Positions 27,029-36,203 of a stretch of DNA of 64,000 bases are shown here, piece after piece. Origin of the DNA: an uncultured Aquimarina sp. (lineage in GTDB: Bacteria > Bacteroidota > Bacteroidia > Flavobacteriales > Flavobacteriaceae). Under the pieces are notes generated by a model. The model did no database searches, was not told the DNA's origin, and saw only the letters and a list, made by a program, of their open reading frames with translations. The DNA is taken from the NCBI GenBank assembly GCA_947497175.1, contig CANMFM010000002.1, positions 62,001 through 126,000 on the forward strand, in the 5' to 3' direction. Each line of letters opens with the position of its first letter. The first letter of the stretch is position 1. Both the position numbers and the translations under genes were made by a program.

Positions 27029-27198
27029 ATTAGGTTTTAAAAATAATAAAGTATCTAAGCTGCAAAGTAGCAAAGATTTTTGTTTTTTCTGATATTTAAT
27101 GCTCTCTTTAATTAAGGTATAACTTTTTGATGGTTCGAAATATTGTTTTTTAATTAAAATTGAGAAGATCTGTACTTCGGTAAGAAATAAAACATTTG

Positions 27199-27206
27199 TA
27201 CATTTG
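27199..27206 (+). promoter_or_regulatory. -7 promoter box of lpdA (TACATTTG)
   Basis: Exact TAnnTTTG 36 bases before the ATG at 27243. The -33 position has TTCGG, only a partial match to TTG. Confidence 0.45.
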
Positions 27207-27242
27207 TTGTTCTTAATAATACGCACAACATAATAATCTATT

Positions 27243-28649
27243 ATGAGTACATATGATGTAGCCGTAATTGGCTCTGGACCTGGTGGATATGTAGCCGCAA
27301 TTCGATGCGCACAACTAGGTATGAAAACTGTAATTATCGAAAAATATTCAACTCTTGGTGGAACCTGTCTTAATGTAGGGTGTATTCCCAGCAAAGCATT
27401 ATTGGATTCTTCTCACCATTATGAGCATGCTACAAAGCATTTTGAAGATCACGGTATTGAAATACCAGGAGATGTAAAAATTAATCTCGAAAAGATGATT
27501 GCTCGTAAACAAACAGTGGTTGATCAGACTTGTGATGGAGTTAGTTTTCTTATGAAGAAAAACAAAATTGATGTTTTTGAAGGCGTTGGATCTTTTAAAG
27601 ATGCTACCCATATTACGATTACAAAAGCTGATGGTACTGTAGATTCCATTGAGGCCAAGAATACCATTATCGCTACAGGTTCTAAACCTTCTACCTTACC
27701 TTTTATTAAGCTTGATAAAAAAAGAATAATCACTTCTACAGAAGCATTAAAACTCAAAGAAGTGCCTAAACACATGGTGATCATAGGAGGGGGAGTTATT
27801 GGTCTTGAATTAGGTCAAGTATATCGCCGGTTAGGAGCCGAAGTTTCTGTAGTAGAATTTATGGATAGAATTATTCCTGGAATGGATAAAGCATTATCTA
27901 GAGAGTTACAGAAAGTAATGAAGAAACAAGGAGTTAAATTCTATACATCTCATAAAGTTACAGCCGTAAAAACAACGGCAAAGGAAGTCACAATAACGGC
28001 CGACGATAAAAAAGGAAACCCAGTAGAATTTAAAGGTGACTATTGTTTGGTATCTGTAGGACGCCGACCGTATACCGACGGATTAAATGCTGAAGCAGCC
28101 GGAGTTAAACTGAATGATAAAGGACAAGTTGAGGTAAATGATCATCTACAAACCAGTGCTCCTAATATTTATGCCATAGGTGATGTAGTAAAAGGCGCCA
28201 TGCTAGCTCATAAAGCTGAAGAAGAAGGAGTATTTGTGGCAGAAACTTTGGCTGGACAAAAACCGCATATTGACTATAACTTGATCCCCGGAGTTGTGTA
28301 TACATGGCCAGAAGTTGCTGCTGTTGGTAAAACGGAAGAAGAATTAAAAGATGCCGGTATAAAATTTAAATCAGGTCAATTTCCATTTAGAGCATTAGGC
28401 AGATCAAGAGCGAGTGCCGATTTAGATGGTTTTGTAAAAATACTTGCCGATGAGGCTACCGATGAGGTGCTGGGAGTTCATATGATAGGAGCGCGCTGTG
28501 CCGATTTAATAGCAGAAGCGGTTACTGCAATGGAGTTTAGAGCGTCTGCAGAAGATATTTCCAGAATGTCTCATGCACATCCAACCTTTACAGAAGCAGT
28601 TAAAGAGGCGGCACTTGCTGCAACTGATAATAGAGCACTACATGTATAA
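27243..28649 (+). CDS. lpdA: dihydrolipoyl dehydrogenase
   Basis: 468 residues, full length for the E3 subunit of 2-oxoacid dehydrogenase complexes. The FAD-binding GSGPGGYVAA is at 10-19, and the redox disulfide is Cys42-Cys47 in GGTCLNVGCIPSK. The NAD-binding GGGVIGLELGQVYRRLG and the C-terminal HAHPTFTEA with the catalytic His-Glu pair are intact. It reoxidises dihydrolipoamide in pyruvate or 2-oxoglutarate dehydrogenase. It is transcribed alone, so it probably serves several complexes. Confidence 0.98.
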   Translation: MSTYDVAVIGSGPGGYVAAIRCAQLGMKTVIIEKYSTLGGTCLNVGCIPSKALLDSSHHYEHATKHFEDHGIEIPGDVKINLEKMIARKQTVVDQTCDGVSFLMKKNKIDVFEGVGSFKDATHITITKADGTVDSIEAKNTIIATGSKPSTLPFIKLDKKRIITSTEALKLKEVPKHMVIIGGGVIGLELGQVYRRLGAEVSVVEFMDRIIPGMDKALSRELQKVMKKQGVKFYTSHKVTAVKTTAKEVTITADDKKGNPVEFKGDYCLVSVGRRPYTDGLNAEAAGVKLNDKGQVEVNDHLQTSAPNIYAIGDVVKGAMLAHKAEEEGVFVAETLAGQKPHIDYNLIPGVVYTWPEVAAVGKTEEELKDAGIKFKSGQFPFRALGRSRASADLDGFVKILADEATDEVLGVHMIGARCADLIAEAVTAMEFRASAEDISRMSHAHPTFTEAVKEAALAATDNRALHV

Positions 28650-28675
28650 CACCTTTTAGGTATTTGAATAGACAT

Positions 28676-28706
28676 AAAAAAGGTCGCCTCTAAGGCGACC
28701 TTTTTT
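28676..28706. terminator. bidirectional intrinsic terminator
   Basis: AAAAAAGGTCGCCT and AGGCGACCTTTTTT form a 14-base stem with a three-base loop between lpdA and the convergent response-regulator gene, whose stop codon lies within the T-run. Confidence 0.93.
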
Positions 28707-29415
28707 ATGTTCCACCAAGCCTCTTTAGAACTTGTGATTTGTAATTTCTGCTTATAGGGATTGATGTATCGTTCACTACTATTTCTTCGTTAGAAAATGA
28801 ATCTATTTTAGAAATAGCGACAATGTAAGATCTGTGCGTACGCATAAATTGCTGTTGAGGTAACTTAGATTCAATAGTACTTATAGTTTCTCTTGTTACA
28901 ATAGTATCATGAGTGCAATGAATTTTTATATAATCACTATAGCTTTCTATATAGATAATCCCAGAAAAACTAATTTTTTTCATCCGTCTATCTGATCTGA
29001 CAAAAATAAAATTGTTAGGAAAAGATTGTATTTTAGATGCAGTTTCGGTTTTATGGTATACGTTAAAATAGTTGTTAATAGCGTTCAGTAGTCGTTCGAA
29101 AGAAATAGGTTTTAATAGATAATCCACAGCATGAAGGTCGAATCCATCTACCGCATACTCCCGATACGCTGTAGTAAAGATAATTTTAATATCCTTGTTA
29201 ATCGATTTGGCAAACGATATACCAGAGATTTCGGGCATATTAATATCCAGAAAAATGAGATCAATTTTTTGAGAATTGATACTATTAAAAGCTTCTAAAG
29301 CATTATTGCAAGTTGCGATCATGTTAATTTGATCAATTTTGGAAAGATGATCAACAATGATATCTCGAGCAGTAGGTTCATCATCTACGACAATACAGGT
29401 TATTTTAGTATCCAT
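28705..29415 (-). CDS. LytTR family response regulator
   Basis: 236 residues. The receiver domain (1-120) has the acidic pair at Asp11-Asp12, the phospho-acceptor Asp57 in IFLDINMPEISG, and the conserved TTAYREYAVDGFDLHAVDYLLKP. The C-terminal LytTR DNA-binding domain (about 140-236) has IYIESYSDYIKIH and MRTHRSYIV. It overlaps the end-to-start of the histidine kinase by 11 bases, so translation is coupled. It is the response partner of the adjacent LytS-type kinase; its targets are unknown. Confidence 0.95.
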   Translation of the reverse strand: MDTKITCIVVDDEPTARDIIVDHLSKIDQINMIATCNNALEAFNSINSQKIDLIFLDINMPEISGISFAKSINKDIKIIFTTAYREYAVDGFDLHAVDYLLKPISFERLLNAINNYFNVYHKTETASKIQSFPNNFIFVRSDRRMKKISFSGIIYIESYSDYIKIHCTHDTIVTRETISTIESKLPQQQFMRTHRSYIVAISKIDSFSNEEIVVNDTSIPISRNYKSQVLKRLGGT

Positions 29416-30481
29416 TTGTCTTTGATTTTAAGGTTTTTAATTGAAGTTCTGTGATATACCAATACTTATCTTTTGTAATCCTTAAATAATGATTATTGGG
29501 GTATAATATCGATAATCTTTTTTTGATATTAGTCAACCCAATACCATGTTCGGGATTATCGTTTGTATTGCCAATAGAATTCTTGAGGACAAAGTGTATT
29601 TTATTATCTATATATTTTATAGTAAGGATGATACTTAATTTTTGATTTCTGATTTCCCCGTGCTTAAAGCTATTTTCTACAAATGGTATGAATAGCATAG
29701 GTGCAACTTGAATTTCGTTTGAAATGTTTTCAAATTTAATATCGATATCCAGTGAGTCATTGAAACGCATCTTTTCCAGTGCGACATAATCCTGAATATG
29801 ATTCATTTCATCTTGTAACGATACCAAAGGCTTATCCGACTCATACAACAAGTAATCCAAAAGATTAGATAGTTTTAGAATCATTTCAGGAGTTTGCTCT
29901 GATTTTTTCAATGCAAACCCATACATCGTATTTAAAGTATTGAATAAGAAATGTGGGTGGATCTGCATTTTAAGATAATGTAACTCTTGTTCCTTAAGCT
30001 TAAGCTGAGCTTCTAAAATTTTGTTTTTTAGTTCTTGATTTGCAGAAGTAGATTTATAGTTATGCTGTACTAAACTAAAAGCGCTAGCGATAAATACAAC
30101 AAAATATACAGCAATAAAAAGAAATAAAGGGCTACGGGTCATTGGTGGCATCCCAGCTATTTTTGAAGACGATAAAAACATCAATCCATAAAAGAGTGAA
30201 AGGATGATGAACAAAGCCGATATAATAATTGTATACATACAATATACAATGAATTGAAAGTATTTCTCTTGTAACAGGTATCTTGGAATTAATAGATCGA
30301 TCACAGTATATGTGGTTCCCATAGTTACAGGAATCAAGAATAATGAAAAAGAAAACACATAGTTAATATCATTAGTATTGTACCCAAAAAAATAAGTATA
30401 GCAAAACAAGACCGCTATCCAAAAGATGATGTGCAGTAATATTTGAGCAATTTTTTTTAGTACAAATTCCTTTGAGAGCAT
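29405..30481 (-). CDS. LytS/YehU-type sensor histidine kinase
   Basis: 358 residues. Four predicted membrane helices fill the first 140 residues, with no large extracellular domain. The His_kinase domain follows, with the phospho-acceptor His177 in QIHPHFLFNTLN, then an HATPase domain ending in GIGLTNIKKRL. This is the usual flavobacterial LytS-type kinase, and with the overlapping LytTR gene it forms one two-component system. The input signal is unknown and is probably sensed in or at the membrane. Confidence 0.95.
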   Translation of the reverse strand: MLSKEFVLKKIAQILLHIIFWIAVLFCYTYFFGYNTNDINYVFSFSLFLIPVTMGTTYTVIDLLIPRYLLQEKYFQFIVYCMYTIIISALFIILSLFYGLMFLSSSKIAGMPPMTRSPLFLFIAVYFVVFIASAFSLVQHNYKSTSANQELKNKILEAQLKLKEQELHYLKMQIHPHFLFNTLNTMYGFALKKSEQTPEMILKLSNLLDYLLYESDKPLVSLQDEMNHIQDYVALEKMRFNDSLDIDIKFENISNEIQVAPMLFIPFVENSFKHGEIRNQKLSIILTIKYIDNKIHFVLKNSIGNTNDNPEHGIGLTNIKKRLSILYPNNHYLRITKDKYWYITELQLKTLKSKTNGY

Positions 30482-30659
30482 ATGTTCTTAATCGATCATA
30501 ATATCAGTATATTTTTTTTAAAAAACATCAGTATTGAGACGAATAACCAAATGGATATGGTTTTTAACGGTCGAGCGCATCTTTTATGAAGTATTTGGTA
30601 ATAACCAAAGCCAATCCCGAAGTCTATCGAAAATAAAAAAATTGAATGATCATGATTAT

Positions 30660-30667
30660 TAGTTTTG
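30660..30667 (+). promoter_or_regulatory. candidate -7 promoter box (TAGTTTTG)
   Basis: Exact TAnnTTTG. It ends one base before a possible GTG start at 30669, which makes that GTG unlikely and favours the ATG at 30684 or 30693 for the hydrolase gene. Confidence 0.4.
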
Positions 30668-30683
30668 GGTGAAACTAAAATTA

Positions 30684-32162
30684 ATGCTACGTATGAGAAT
30701 CCTTGAAATTTTATTCCTTGTCTCTGTTACCGGACTTCTAATCACATTATTTACAAAATATTATTCTATCAAAAAATGGACCTTTTATTCCTCTGTTTTA
30801 TTTGTAGTGCTTCAAATATTCATAGAAAATATCAGATGGCAAATGTATTTGGGTTATATCGCTTTAATTATTGGAATTCTTATTTTTTATACACCCATTC
30901 TTAAAAAATGGGCAAAAATTATAGGTTTAAGTGTTGGACTACTTTTTTGTGTATTGAGTGTTGTTTTAGGAGTTATCATGCCTGTTATGAAGTTTCCAAA
31001 GCCTACCGGAAAGTATACCGTTGGTCTCAAAACGTTGTATATGGAAGATACGACACGACTAGAGGTATTTACCGCTGCAGAAGAAGATCATAGAAAAGTA
31101 ACCGTACATGTTTGGTATCCTTCTAATCAAAAAGTTACCAATCCCGAACGATACATGGATCAAGGGTATGCTGAAGCATTTGCCGTAAGCAAAAGTATGC
31201 CTTCATTTATTACGGGTCACTTTAATCTTACCAAAACCCATATCGAAAAATCACTAGACATTGCAGAAGATCAACAATTTCCGGTCATAGCACTATCGCA
31301 TGGTTTACTCTGGAATTGCGAAATGTATACTACTATTATTGAAGAAATCGTAAGTAGAGGTTACATTGTGTTCGGAATAGACCATCTCTATGAATCTTTT
31401 CTTACAGAATATCAAGGTAAAAGAATAAAGTGGAACGATAAAAATTTAAAAAATATGGATACACAAATGGATTTCGATTATGTAACCACTACTACAGCAC
31501 TTTTCAGAAAGGAAAAAGATACTGCCAAAAAACAGGAGTTATTATACAATCTTATACAGCATGTGCCTTATTTTGAAAGTCTTGATAGGTGGTCAAGCGA
31601 TGTTTCATTTGTGATAAATCAAATAACACTACTAAATTCAGATGTTAACAGTATTTTTTACCAAAAGCTGGATGTTGATCGTATTGGTTTGTTGGGACAT
31701 TCTTGGGGAGGAACTGCTGTAGTTCAAAAAGCATCTACAGATAACAGAATTAAAGCAGTTATCAACTTAGACGGAGCTCAGTGGGGCAGAGCTATAGATA
31801 ATCAACTACATGTACCGCTCATGGCAATATATGCTGATAGAGATTATGAGCAATTTTTTACACCTAATTTTGATGTGTACGACTATATTTCTAAAAGCGA
31901 TTATTATTCGGTTACTATCCAGTCGTCTAACCACACTAATTTTGGAGATATGTCATACTGGACAAAATTGAATTCTTTGACCCAAACAGGTACTATAGAT
32001 CCCGAAAGAATGACTCGAATTACAAATGAATTGGTACTGAGTTTTTTTGATCGATATGTAAAAGATAAAAATCTAAACCTGCTACATCATTTTTCAAAAA
32101 ATAAGTATCCAGAAATATCAATACTACAGAAAAATAAATTACCTCAGAATGGTTTAAAATAA
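30684..32162 (+). CDS. membrane-anchored alpha/beta hydrolase (PAF-acetylhydrolase-like)
   Basis: 492 residues from the ATG at 30684. Three to four hydrophobic segments occupy the first 110 residues. The rest is an alpha/beta hydrolase with the nucleophile Ser in RIGLLGHSWGGTA and an oxyanion region near VIALSHGLLWN. The catalytic Asp is likely in MAIYADRDYEQF and His in SSNHTNFGD. The overall shape resembles platelet-activating-factor acetylhydrolases and related lipases or esterases. It is followed one base later by a small proton-channel-like gene. Substrate unknown. Confidence 0.82.
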   Translation: MLRMRILEILFLVSVTGLLITLFTKYYSIKKWTFYSSVLFVVLQIFIENIRWQMYLGYIALIIGILIFYTPILKKWAKIIGLSVGLLFCVLSVVLGVIMPVMKFPKPTGKYTVGLKTLYMEDTTRLEVFTAAEEDHRKVTVHVWYPSNQKVTNPERYMDQGYAEAFAVSKSMPSFITGHFNLTKTHIEKSLDIAEDQQFPVIALSHGLLWNCEMYTTIIEEIVSRGYIVFGIDHLYESFLTEYQGKRIKWNDKNLKNMDTQMDFDYVTTTTALFRKEKDTAKKQELLYNLIQHVPYFESLDRWSSDVSFVINQITLLNSDVNSIFYQKLDVDRIGLLGHSWGGTAVVQKASTDNRIKAVINLDGAQWGRAIDNQLHVPLMAIYADRDYEQFFTPNFDVYDYISKSDYYSVTIQSSNHTNFGDMSYWTKLNSLTQTGTIDPERMTRITNELVLSFFDRYVKDKNLNLLHHFSKNKYPEISILQKNKLPQNGLK

Positions 32163-32163
32163 T

Positions 32164-32604
32164 ATGCATAATTTAACCCTCACAATGGTAAGATTCTTTC
32201 TAATGCAATCATCAGACAGTTCTTTTTTCTCAACATTCCTTCAAAAACTCTATGAAGGAGGCATATTTTTTATGGTTCCTATTCTAATTATGTTGTTGCT
32301 TATATTGTTCTTGTCCTGGAAAGTAGTAATAACTAGGGAGAGGGCAGGCTCTTCAAGAAAAAAAATAAAACGAATTAATGATTTGGGGCTTTTAACGTTA
32401 GTCTGGGGTATTCTAGGGCAGTTGATAGGTCTGGTTACGGCATTTGATACCATCGAAATACTTGAGGAAATTTCTGCAGCTATACTTGCCGACGGGTTGA
32501 AAATATCTGCCCTGCCCACAATCTTTGGATCTATAGTGTTTATAGTTTCCAAGATTATAACGGTGATATTCAGTTGGACACAAGACGAGTTTTTAGAAGA
32601 ATAA
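32164..32604 (+). CDS. short MotA/TolQ/ExbB-like membrane protein
   Basis: 146 residues with three predicted membrane helices. The first lies near GGIFFMVPILIMLLLILFL, and the paired segments LLTLVWGILGQLIGLVTAF and ISALPTIFGSIVFIVSKI resemble the channel helices of MotA/TolQ/ExbB proteins. It is shorter than classical ExbB and has no ExbD or MotB partner nearby. It starts right after the hydrolase stop, so the two are probably co-translated. Its role as a proton channel is not established. Confidence 0.68.
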   Translation: MHNLTLTMVRFFLMQSSDSSFFSTFLQKLYEGGIFFMVPILIMLLLILFLSWKVVITRERAGSSRKKIKRINDLGLLTLVWGILGQLIGLVTAFDTIEILEEISAAILADGLKISALPTIFGSIVFIVSKIITVIFSWTQDEFLEE

Positions 32605-32650
32605 ATGTCTTTTAAATAAGTATTCATTCTATGCCTACTAGAGGACTATT

Positions 32651-32887
32651 TTAATTCTTATGAGTTCCATCACAATAAGGAGGATTGCTGGTGAGCTTAC
32701 AAGTACATAAAAAAACTGTTTTTGGCTCATCTACAGAAAATATCATTGGTACTCCTCCTTCATTTTTGTGAGCACCATTACAAAAAGGTTGATCCTCACT
32801 ATATCCACAACTACACCAGGCATAGTTTTTATTTTTTTCTAAATCTATTTTCATGGGTTCATTGCCTGCTCTTTTCGGTGTGCTCAT
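32651..32887 (-). CDS. double CDGSH iron-sulfur protein
   Basis: 78 residues with two CDGSH-type cluster motifs: Cys25, Cys27, Cys36 and His40, then Cys61, Cys63, Cys72 and His76 (PYCDGTH). Each three-Cys one-His set should hold a [2Fe-2S] cluster. Most bacterial members have either one or two motifs; here both sets of ligands are complete, as in MiNT-type proteins. It is probably a cytoplasmic electron-transfer or redox-sensing protein. It is a single gene. Confidence 0.93.
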   Translation of the reverse strand: MSTPKRAGNEPMKIDLEKNKNYAWCSCGYSEDQPFCNGAHKNEGGVPMIFSVDEPKTVFLCTCKLTSNPPYCDGTHKN

Positions 32888-33099
32888 GATAATTGTTTTT
32901 TTTTGTATCTTAAATGTATAAAATCTATGGTTAAGAATGATTCTAATTTGCTCTTTATAATCCTATTGAGTTCAGGTCCTTAATTAGTTTATAAATAAGT
33001 GATTTTTGTCTTTGATAATTTTATTTGTATAAATTACTACAGAAGATCATTTGGATTAATACGAGAGGATTGACTTGTAGAAAAGTGAAGTTTTGACAA

Positions 33100-34872
33100 T
33101 TAAATTCTAGCCTGGTAGGTATACAAATCAAAATATCTACCCTCTGAGGCAATAAGTTCTTCATGGGTTCCTCGCTCTGCAATAGTACCTGATTCAATCA
33201 CTAAAATTTGGTCAGCTTTTTTTATAGTACTTAATCTATGCGCAATTACAAAGGTTGTTCTTCCTTTCATTAATTCTGCAAGACTTTTTTGAATTAAAGC
33301 TTCGCTTTCAGTATCGAGGCTCGAGGTTGCTTCATCAAGGATAATAATTTTTGGATCGGCTAATATGGCTCTGGCAATAGCAATACGTTGTCGTTGACCA
33401 CCAGATAGTTTTACACCTCGTTCCCCTATCAGTGTATCTAAACCATTGTCAAACCGGTCTGTAAACTCATTCACATATGCAGCTTGTACTGCCTGTAATA
33501 CTTGTTTCTCAGAGGCATTTGGGCGAGGAAATAGAATGTTTTCCCGAATAGTACCTTCAAATAAAAACTCATCTTGTAATACGACACCTAGGTTTTTGCG
33601 GTAGCTGGCCAGTTTTATTTTAGAGATATCATGACTGTCTATAGTTATAAGTCCTGATTTTGGATTTAAAAATGTAGCCGCCAACCCGGCTATCGTTGAT
33701 TTACCAGAACCAGAGCTTCCAACCAAAGCAGTAACAGATCCTTTGGGTGCTGTAAAGCTTATATTGTGCAATACATCTTTTCCTTCTTCATAAGCAAAAG
33801 AAACCTGATCAAAAATAATATCACCTTTGATCTCCTCTAATTCTATAGTTCTATCTTCAATTTCCTCTTCAGGAGTCATATTCATTAATTCTTCAGTGCG
33901 ATCTAATCCAGCCAGCGCTTCGGTTAATTGGCTGCCTATATTACTCATTTGTACAATAGGAGCAATCATAAAAGCAAGAACCATAGTAAAAAATAAAAAA
34001 TCCCCTGTGGTCATCGGATCCACATCTTGCATCATATAATACCCTCCAATCCCCATGATGCCGGTAGAGGCTATTCCTGCCAGTAAAAAAGTAGACGAGC
34101 TTGTCATCAGTGCAGTGGCGGTTAAACTCTTTTTTACATTTTGGAATAAGCGATGAACACCATTTTCAAATATTTTATTTTCTTGTTCTTCAGCTCCAAA
34201 TCCTTTGATTACGCGCACACCCGACAGTGTTTCTGTTAAACGACCTTTTACCTCGGCATTAATTTCTCCTCGTACCCTGAAAATGGGGCGGATGTACTTA
34301 AACGCTTTTAGAGCTACAATACCAAATAAACTAACAGGAACCAACACGAATAGAGTCATCCAGTGATTAATATAAAGTAATATGCCTAAAGAAACAATGG
34401 CAGTAAAGGTGCCTCCTACCATTTGTACCAACCCGGTGCCGATAAGATTTCGTACCCCTTCTACATCACTCATGATTCTTGAAACTAAGGCTCCCGATTT
34501 GGTATTGTCGAAGAAACTAATAGGCAAGGATAGTACTTTTTTCTGCACTTGTGCTCTAAGTTCAGAAATTAGATATTGTGCTTGTACACTCAAGATTCTC
34601 GTCAATAAAAAAGAAGTGGTGGCCTGAATTAGTATTGCAATCCCGACAATGATTAACAACTCATATAATTGCCCCATATCTTTACTTGGAATAACTTCAT
34701 CTAATAATGCTTTACTTTTCCAGGGTAGTATAAGTCCAGCTATCCGATTAAATACAATTAAGACTAATCCAATAAACACGAGATTACGTCGAGGCCAGAT
34801 AATGGTCTTAAACGCCTTAGCAATAGTAACATCAGATTTCTTTTTGGTATTTTTATCTTCTATTTTTTTCAT
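33100..34872 (-). CDS. ABC exporter (fused permease and ATPase)
   Basis: 590 residues, type IV ABC half-transporter: an N-terminal membrane domain of six helices (about 30-320), then the nucleotide-binding domain with Walker A GSSGSGKST, signature LSGGQRQR and Walker B IIILDEATSSLD. It resembles the LmrA/MsbA/BmrA exporters of drugs and lipids. It is the last gene of a five-gene minus-strand operon, starting three bases after the metallo-beta-lactamase. Co-export of toxic compounds with that lactamase is a speculation from the layout. Confidence 0.92.
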   Translation of the reverse strand: MKKIEDKNTKKKSDVTIAKAFKTIIWPRRNLVFIGLVLIVFNRIAGLILPWKSKALLDEVIPSKDMGQLYELLIIVGIAILIQATTSFLLTRILSVQAQYLISELRAQVQKKVLSLPISFFDNTKSGALVSRIMSDVEGVRNLIGTGLVQMVGGTFTAIVSLGILLYINHWMTLFVLVPVSLFGIVALKAFKYIRPIFRVRGEINAEVKGRLTETLSGVRVIKGFGAEEQENKIFENGVHRLFQNVKKSLTATALMTSSSTFLLAGIASTGIMGIGGYYMMQDVDPMTTGDFLFFTMVLAFMIAPIVQMSNIGSQLTEALAGLDRTEELMNMTPEEEIEDRTIELEEIKGDIIFDQVSFAYEEGKDVLHNISFTAPKGSVTALVGSSGSGKSTIAGLAATFLNPKSGLITIDSHDISKIKLASYRKNLGVVLQDEFLFEGTIRENILFPRPNASEKQVLQAVQAAYVNEFTDRFDNGLDTLIGERGVKLSGGQRQRIAIARAILADPKIIILDEATSSLDTESEALIQKSLAELMKGRTTFVIAHRLSTIKKADQILVIESGTIAERGTHEELIASEGRYFDLYTYQARI

Positions 34873-34875
34873 GCA

Positions 34876-35658
34876 CTATTCTTCAGTTTTAAATAAGGAA
34901 ATCGTGTAGTTCAATAACTCGACGTTTCCATATTTTCCATGACCAGGAATAACAATAGTTACGTCGGGATGCGCTTTTTTAATTTTAGACACTGTATTTG
35001 ACCATTGTGCTACGTTGGCATCATCCAGATTGCCCTTTGCAGCATTCAAACTCTTAATCATGCAACCGCCATACATAATTCGCTCTTCTGGAAAATAAGA
35101 AATAATATTGTCTATTGTATGCGCCTCTCCAAAGAAGGTATTGTGTATAGATGTGCTGCCCAAAGTCAAAGTAAGCGTATCTTCAAATACCAGCTTAGGT
35201 TTTATATATTTTTTCTCACGGATCAATGTTGCTGTTTTACTACTTGCAATTGAAGGTATGTTGTGTTTTTCGAAAATAGCCGCACCCTTTGTGCAATCCC
35301 TGTGGAAATGATTGTATACTACGCCTTTTATTGCCACTTTTTGATCATTTTGAAGCCAATGTATTAGTTCTGTAGTAGCTTGATCGGTTGCTGGACTATC
35401 AAAAATATAAGCCTCATTGTTTTTTATGTAAATAAAACCGTTACACGGAAAAGTTGATCCGCTTTCGAGAGTAATGTAGGACACATGAAGATAACCGTTA
35501 TCATTGATTTTTGTAATCTGAAGGGCTTCAGAAATAGTTAGAACCTTTGGGTGAGATTCTTTTTTACAAGATATAAAGCAGAATATCGCCAAATATAAAA
35601 GGGGTACGATCCTGTTTTTAGCGATCTTTTTTAAATAGAGTTTTGCTTTTTTTTGCAT
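34876..35658 (-). CDS. subclass B1 metallo-beta-lactamase, predicted lipoprotein
   Basis: 260 residues. All six zinc ligands of subclass B1 are present in order: His117, His119 and Asp121 in NHFHRDC, His180 in GEAHTIDN, Cys199 in GGCMIKS, and His240 in PGHGKYG. The conserved Lys202 and the GNLDDANVAQW block agree with B1 enzymes such as CcrA, BlaB and NDM. Position 122 is Cys, as in CcrA. The N-terminus has a hydrophobic signal and a lipobox-like FCFISC with Cys31, so the enzyme is probably a periplasm-facing lipoprotein. It hydrolyses beta-lactams, if active. The start overlaps the upstream gene by 41 bases, so it is part of a chromosomal operon. Confidence 0.93.
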   Translation of the reverse strand: MQKKAKLYLKKIAKNRIVPLLYLAIFCFISCKKESHPKVLTISEALQITKINDNGYLHVSYITLESGSTFPCNGFIYIKNNEAYIFDSPATDQATTELIHWLQNDQKVAIKGVVYNHFHRDCTKGAAIFEKHNIPSIASSKTATLIREKKYIKPKLVFEDTLTLTLGSTSIHNTFFGEAHTIDNIISYFPEERIMYGGCMIKSLNAAKGNLDDANVAQWSNTVSKIKKAHPDVTIVIPGHGKYGNVELLNYTISLFKTEE

Positions 35659-36172
35659 AGTAAAGTGCTAAGATATAAATCCCAGATGGAATTCCGATCC
35701 AGATCAATTCACTTAACAATACTTTAATGCCCCATAGGCTAAAAAATTTGTTTACCCCTATTGGAGATACCTGTATAGGACGCCATGAAAAAAAATATCT
35801 TGTGTCGTCAAAAGGTGAGAAAAAAGCAATCCCTAATCCACCGGAAGTCATGGCGTCTAATACACCATGCGAAGCTGTACATACTGTAAAGTAAAAAATA
35901 AGTAAAAGACCTGTTCTATAAAAGAACTTTTTGTTATAAAAAACAAACGTGACCACTGTGCCTAGTAGTATCGCAAAGACTAAAGAATGCGTAAATCCGC
36001 GATGCCCCCAGAAATCTTCATAAGCAATACCAAATTTGAAGCCCAATACATCGGCATCGGGTAGAATTGAACAAATAATTCCCAGCAGCCAAAATTTGTA
36101 TGTTCTTACCTCTTCAGAAAATGTGTTTCCGAAAGCGTATGCGATTAATCCATGTGCAAAAATTGAAGCCAT
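35618..36172 (-). CDS. YdjM-like membrane-bound metal-dependent hydrolase
   Basis: 184 residues from ATG 36172, which gives the typical MASIFAHGLIAYAFG start. Four to five predicted membrane helices. Conserved polar residues of the YdjM/LexA-binding membrane hydrolase family are visible: His in FAHG, PDADVLGF, and FWGHRGFTHS. Family members are thought to hydrolyse phospholipid-like substrates, but function is unproven. Its 3' end overlaps the lactamase start by 41 bases, indicating translational coupling. Confidence 0.88.
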   Translation of the reverse strand: MASIFAHGLIAYAFGNTFSEEVRTYKFWLLGIICSILPDADVLGFKFGIAYEDFWGHRGFTHSLVFAILLGTVVTFVFYNKKFFYRTGLLLIFYFTVCTASHGVLDAMTSGGLGIAFFSPFDDTRYFFSWRPIQVSPIGVNKFFSLWGIKVLLSELIWIGIPSGIYILALYYAKKSKTLFKKDR

Positions 36173-36203
36173 GTTTTTACGGGTCAAACAGAAAAGAGTA
36201 AAA

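Noticed and set aside
27029..27394. Extended N-terminus of the beta-helix lipoprotein
   Set aside because: It overlaps the lpdA start on the other strand and lacks a signal peptide; the ATG at 27028 gives a standard lipoprotein start.
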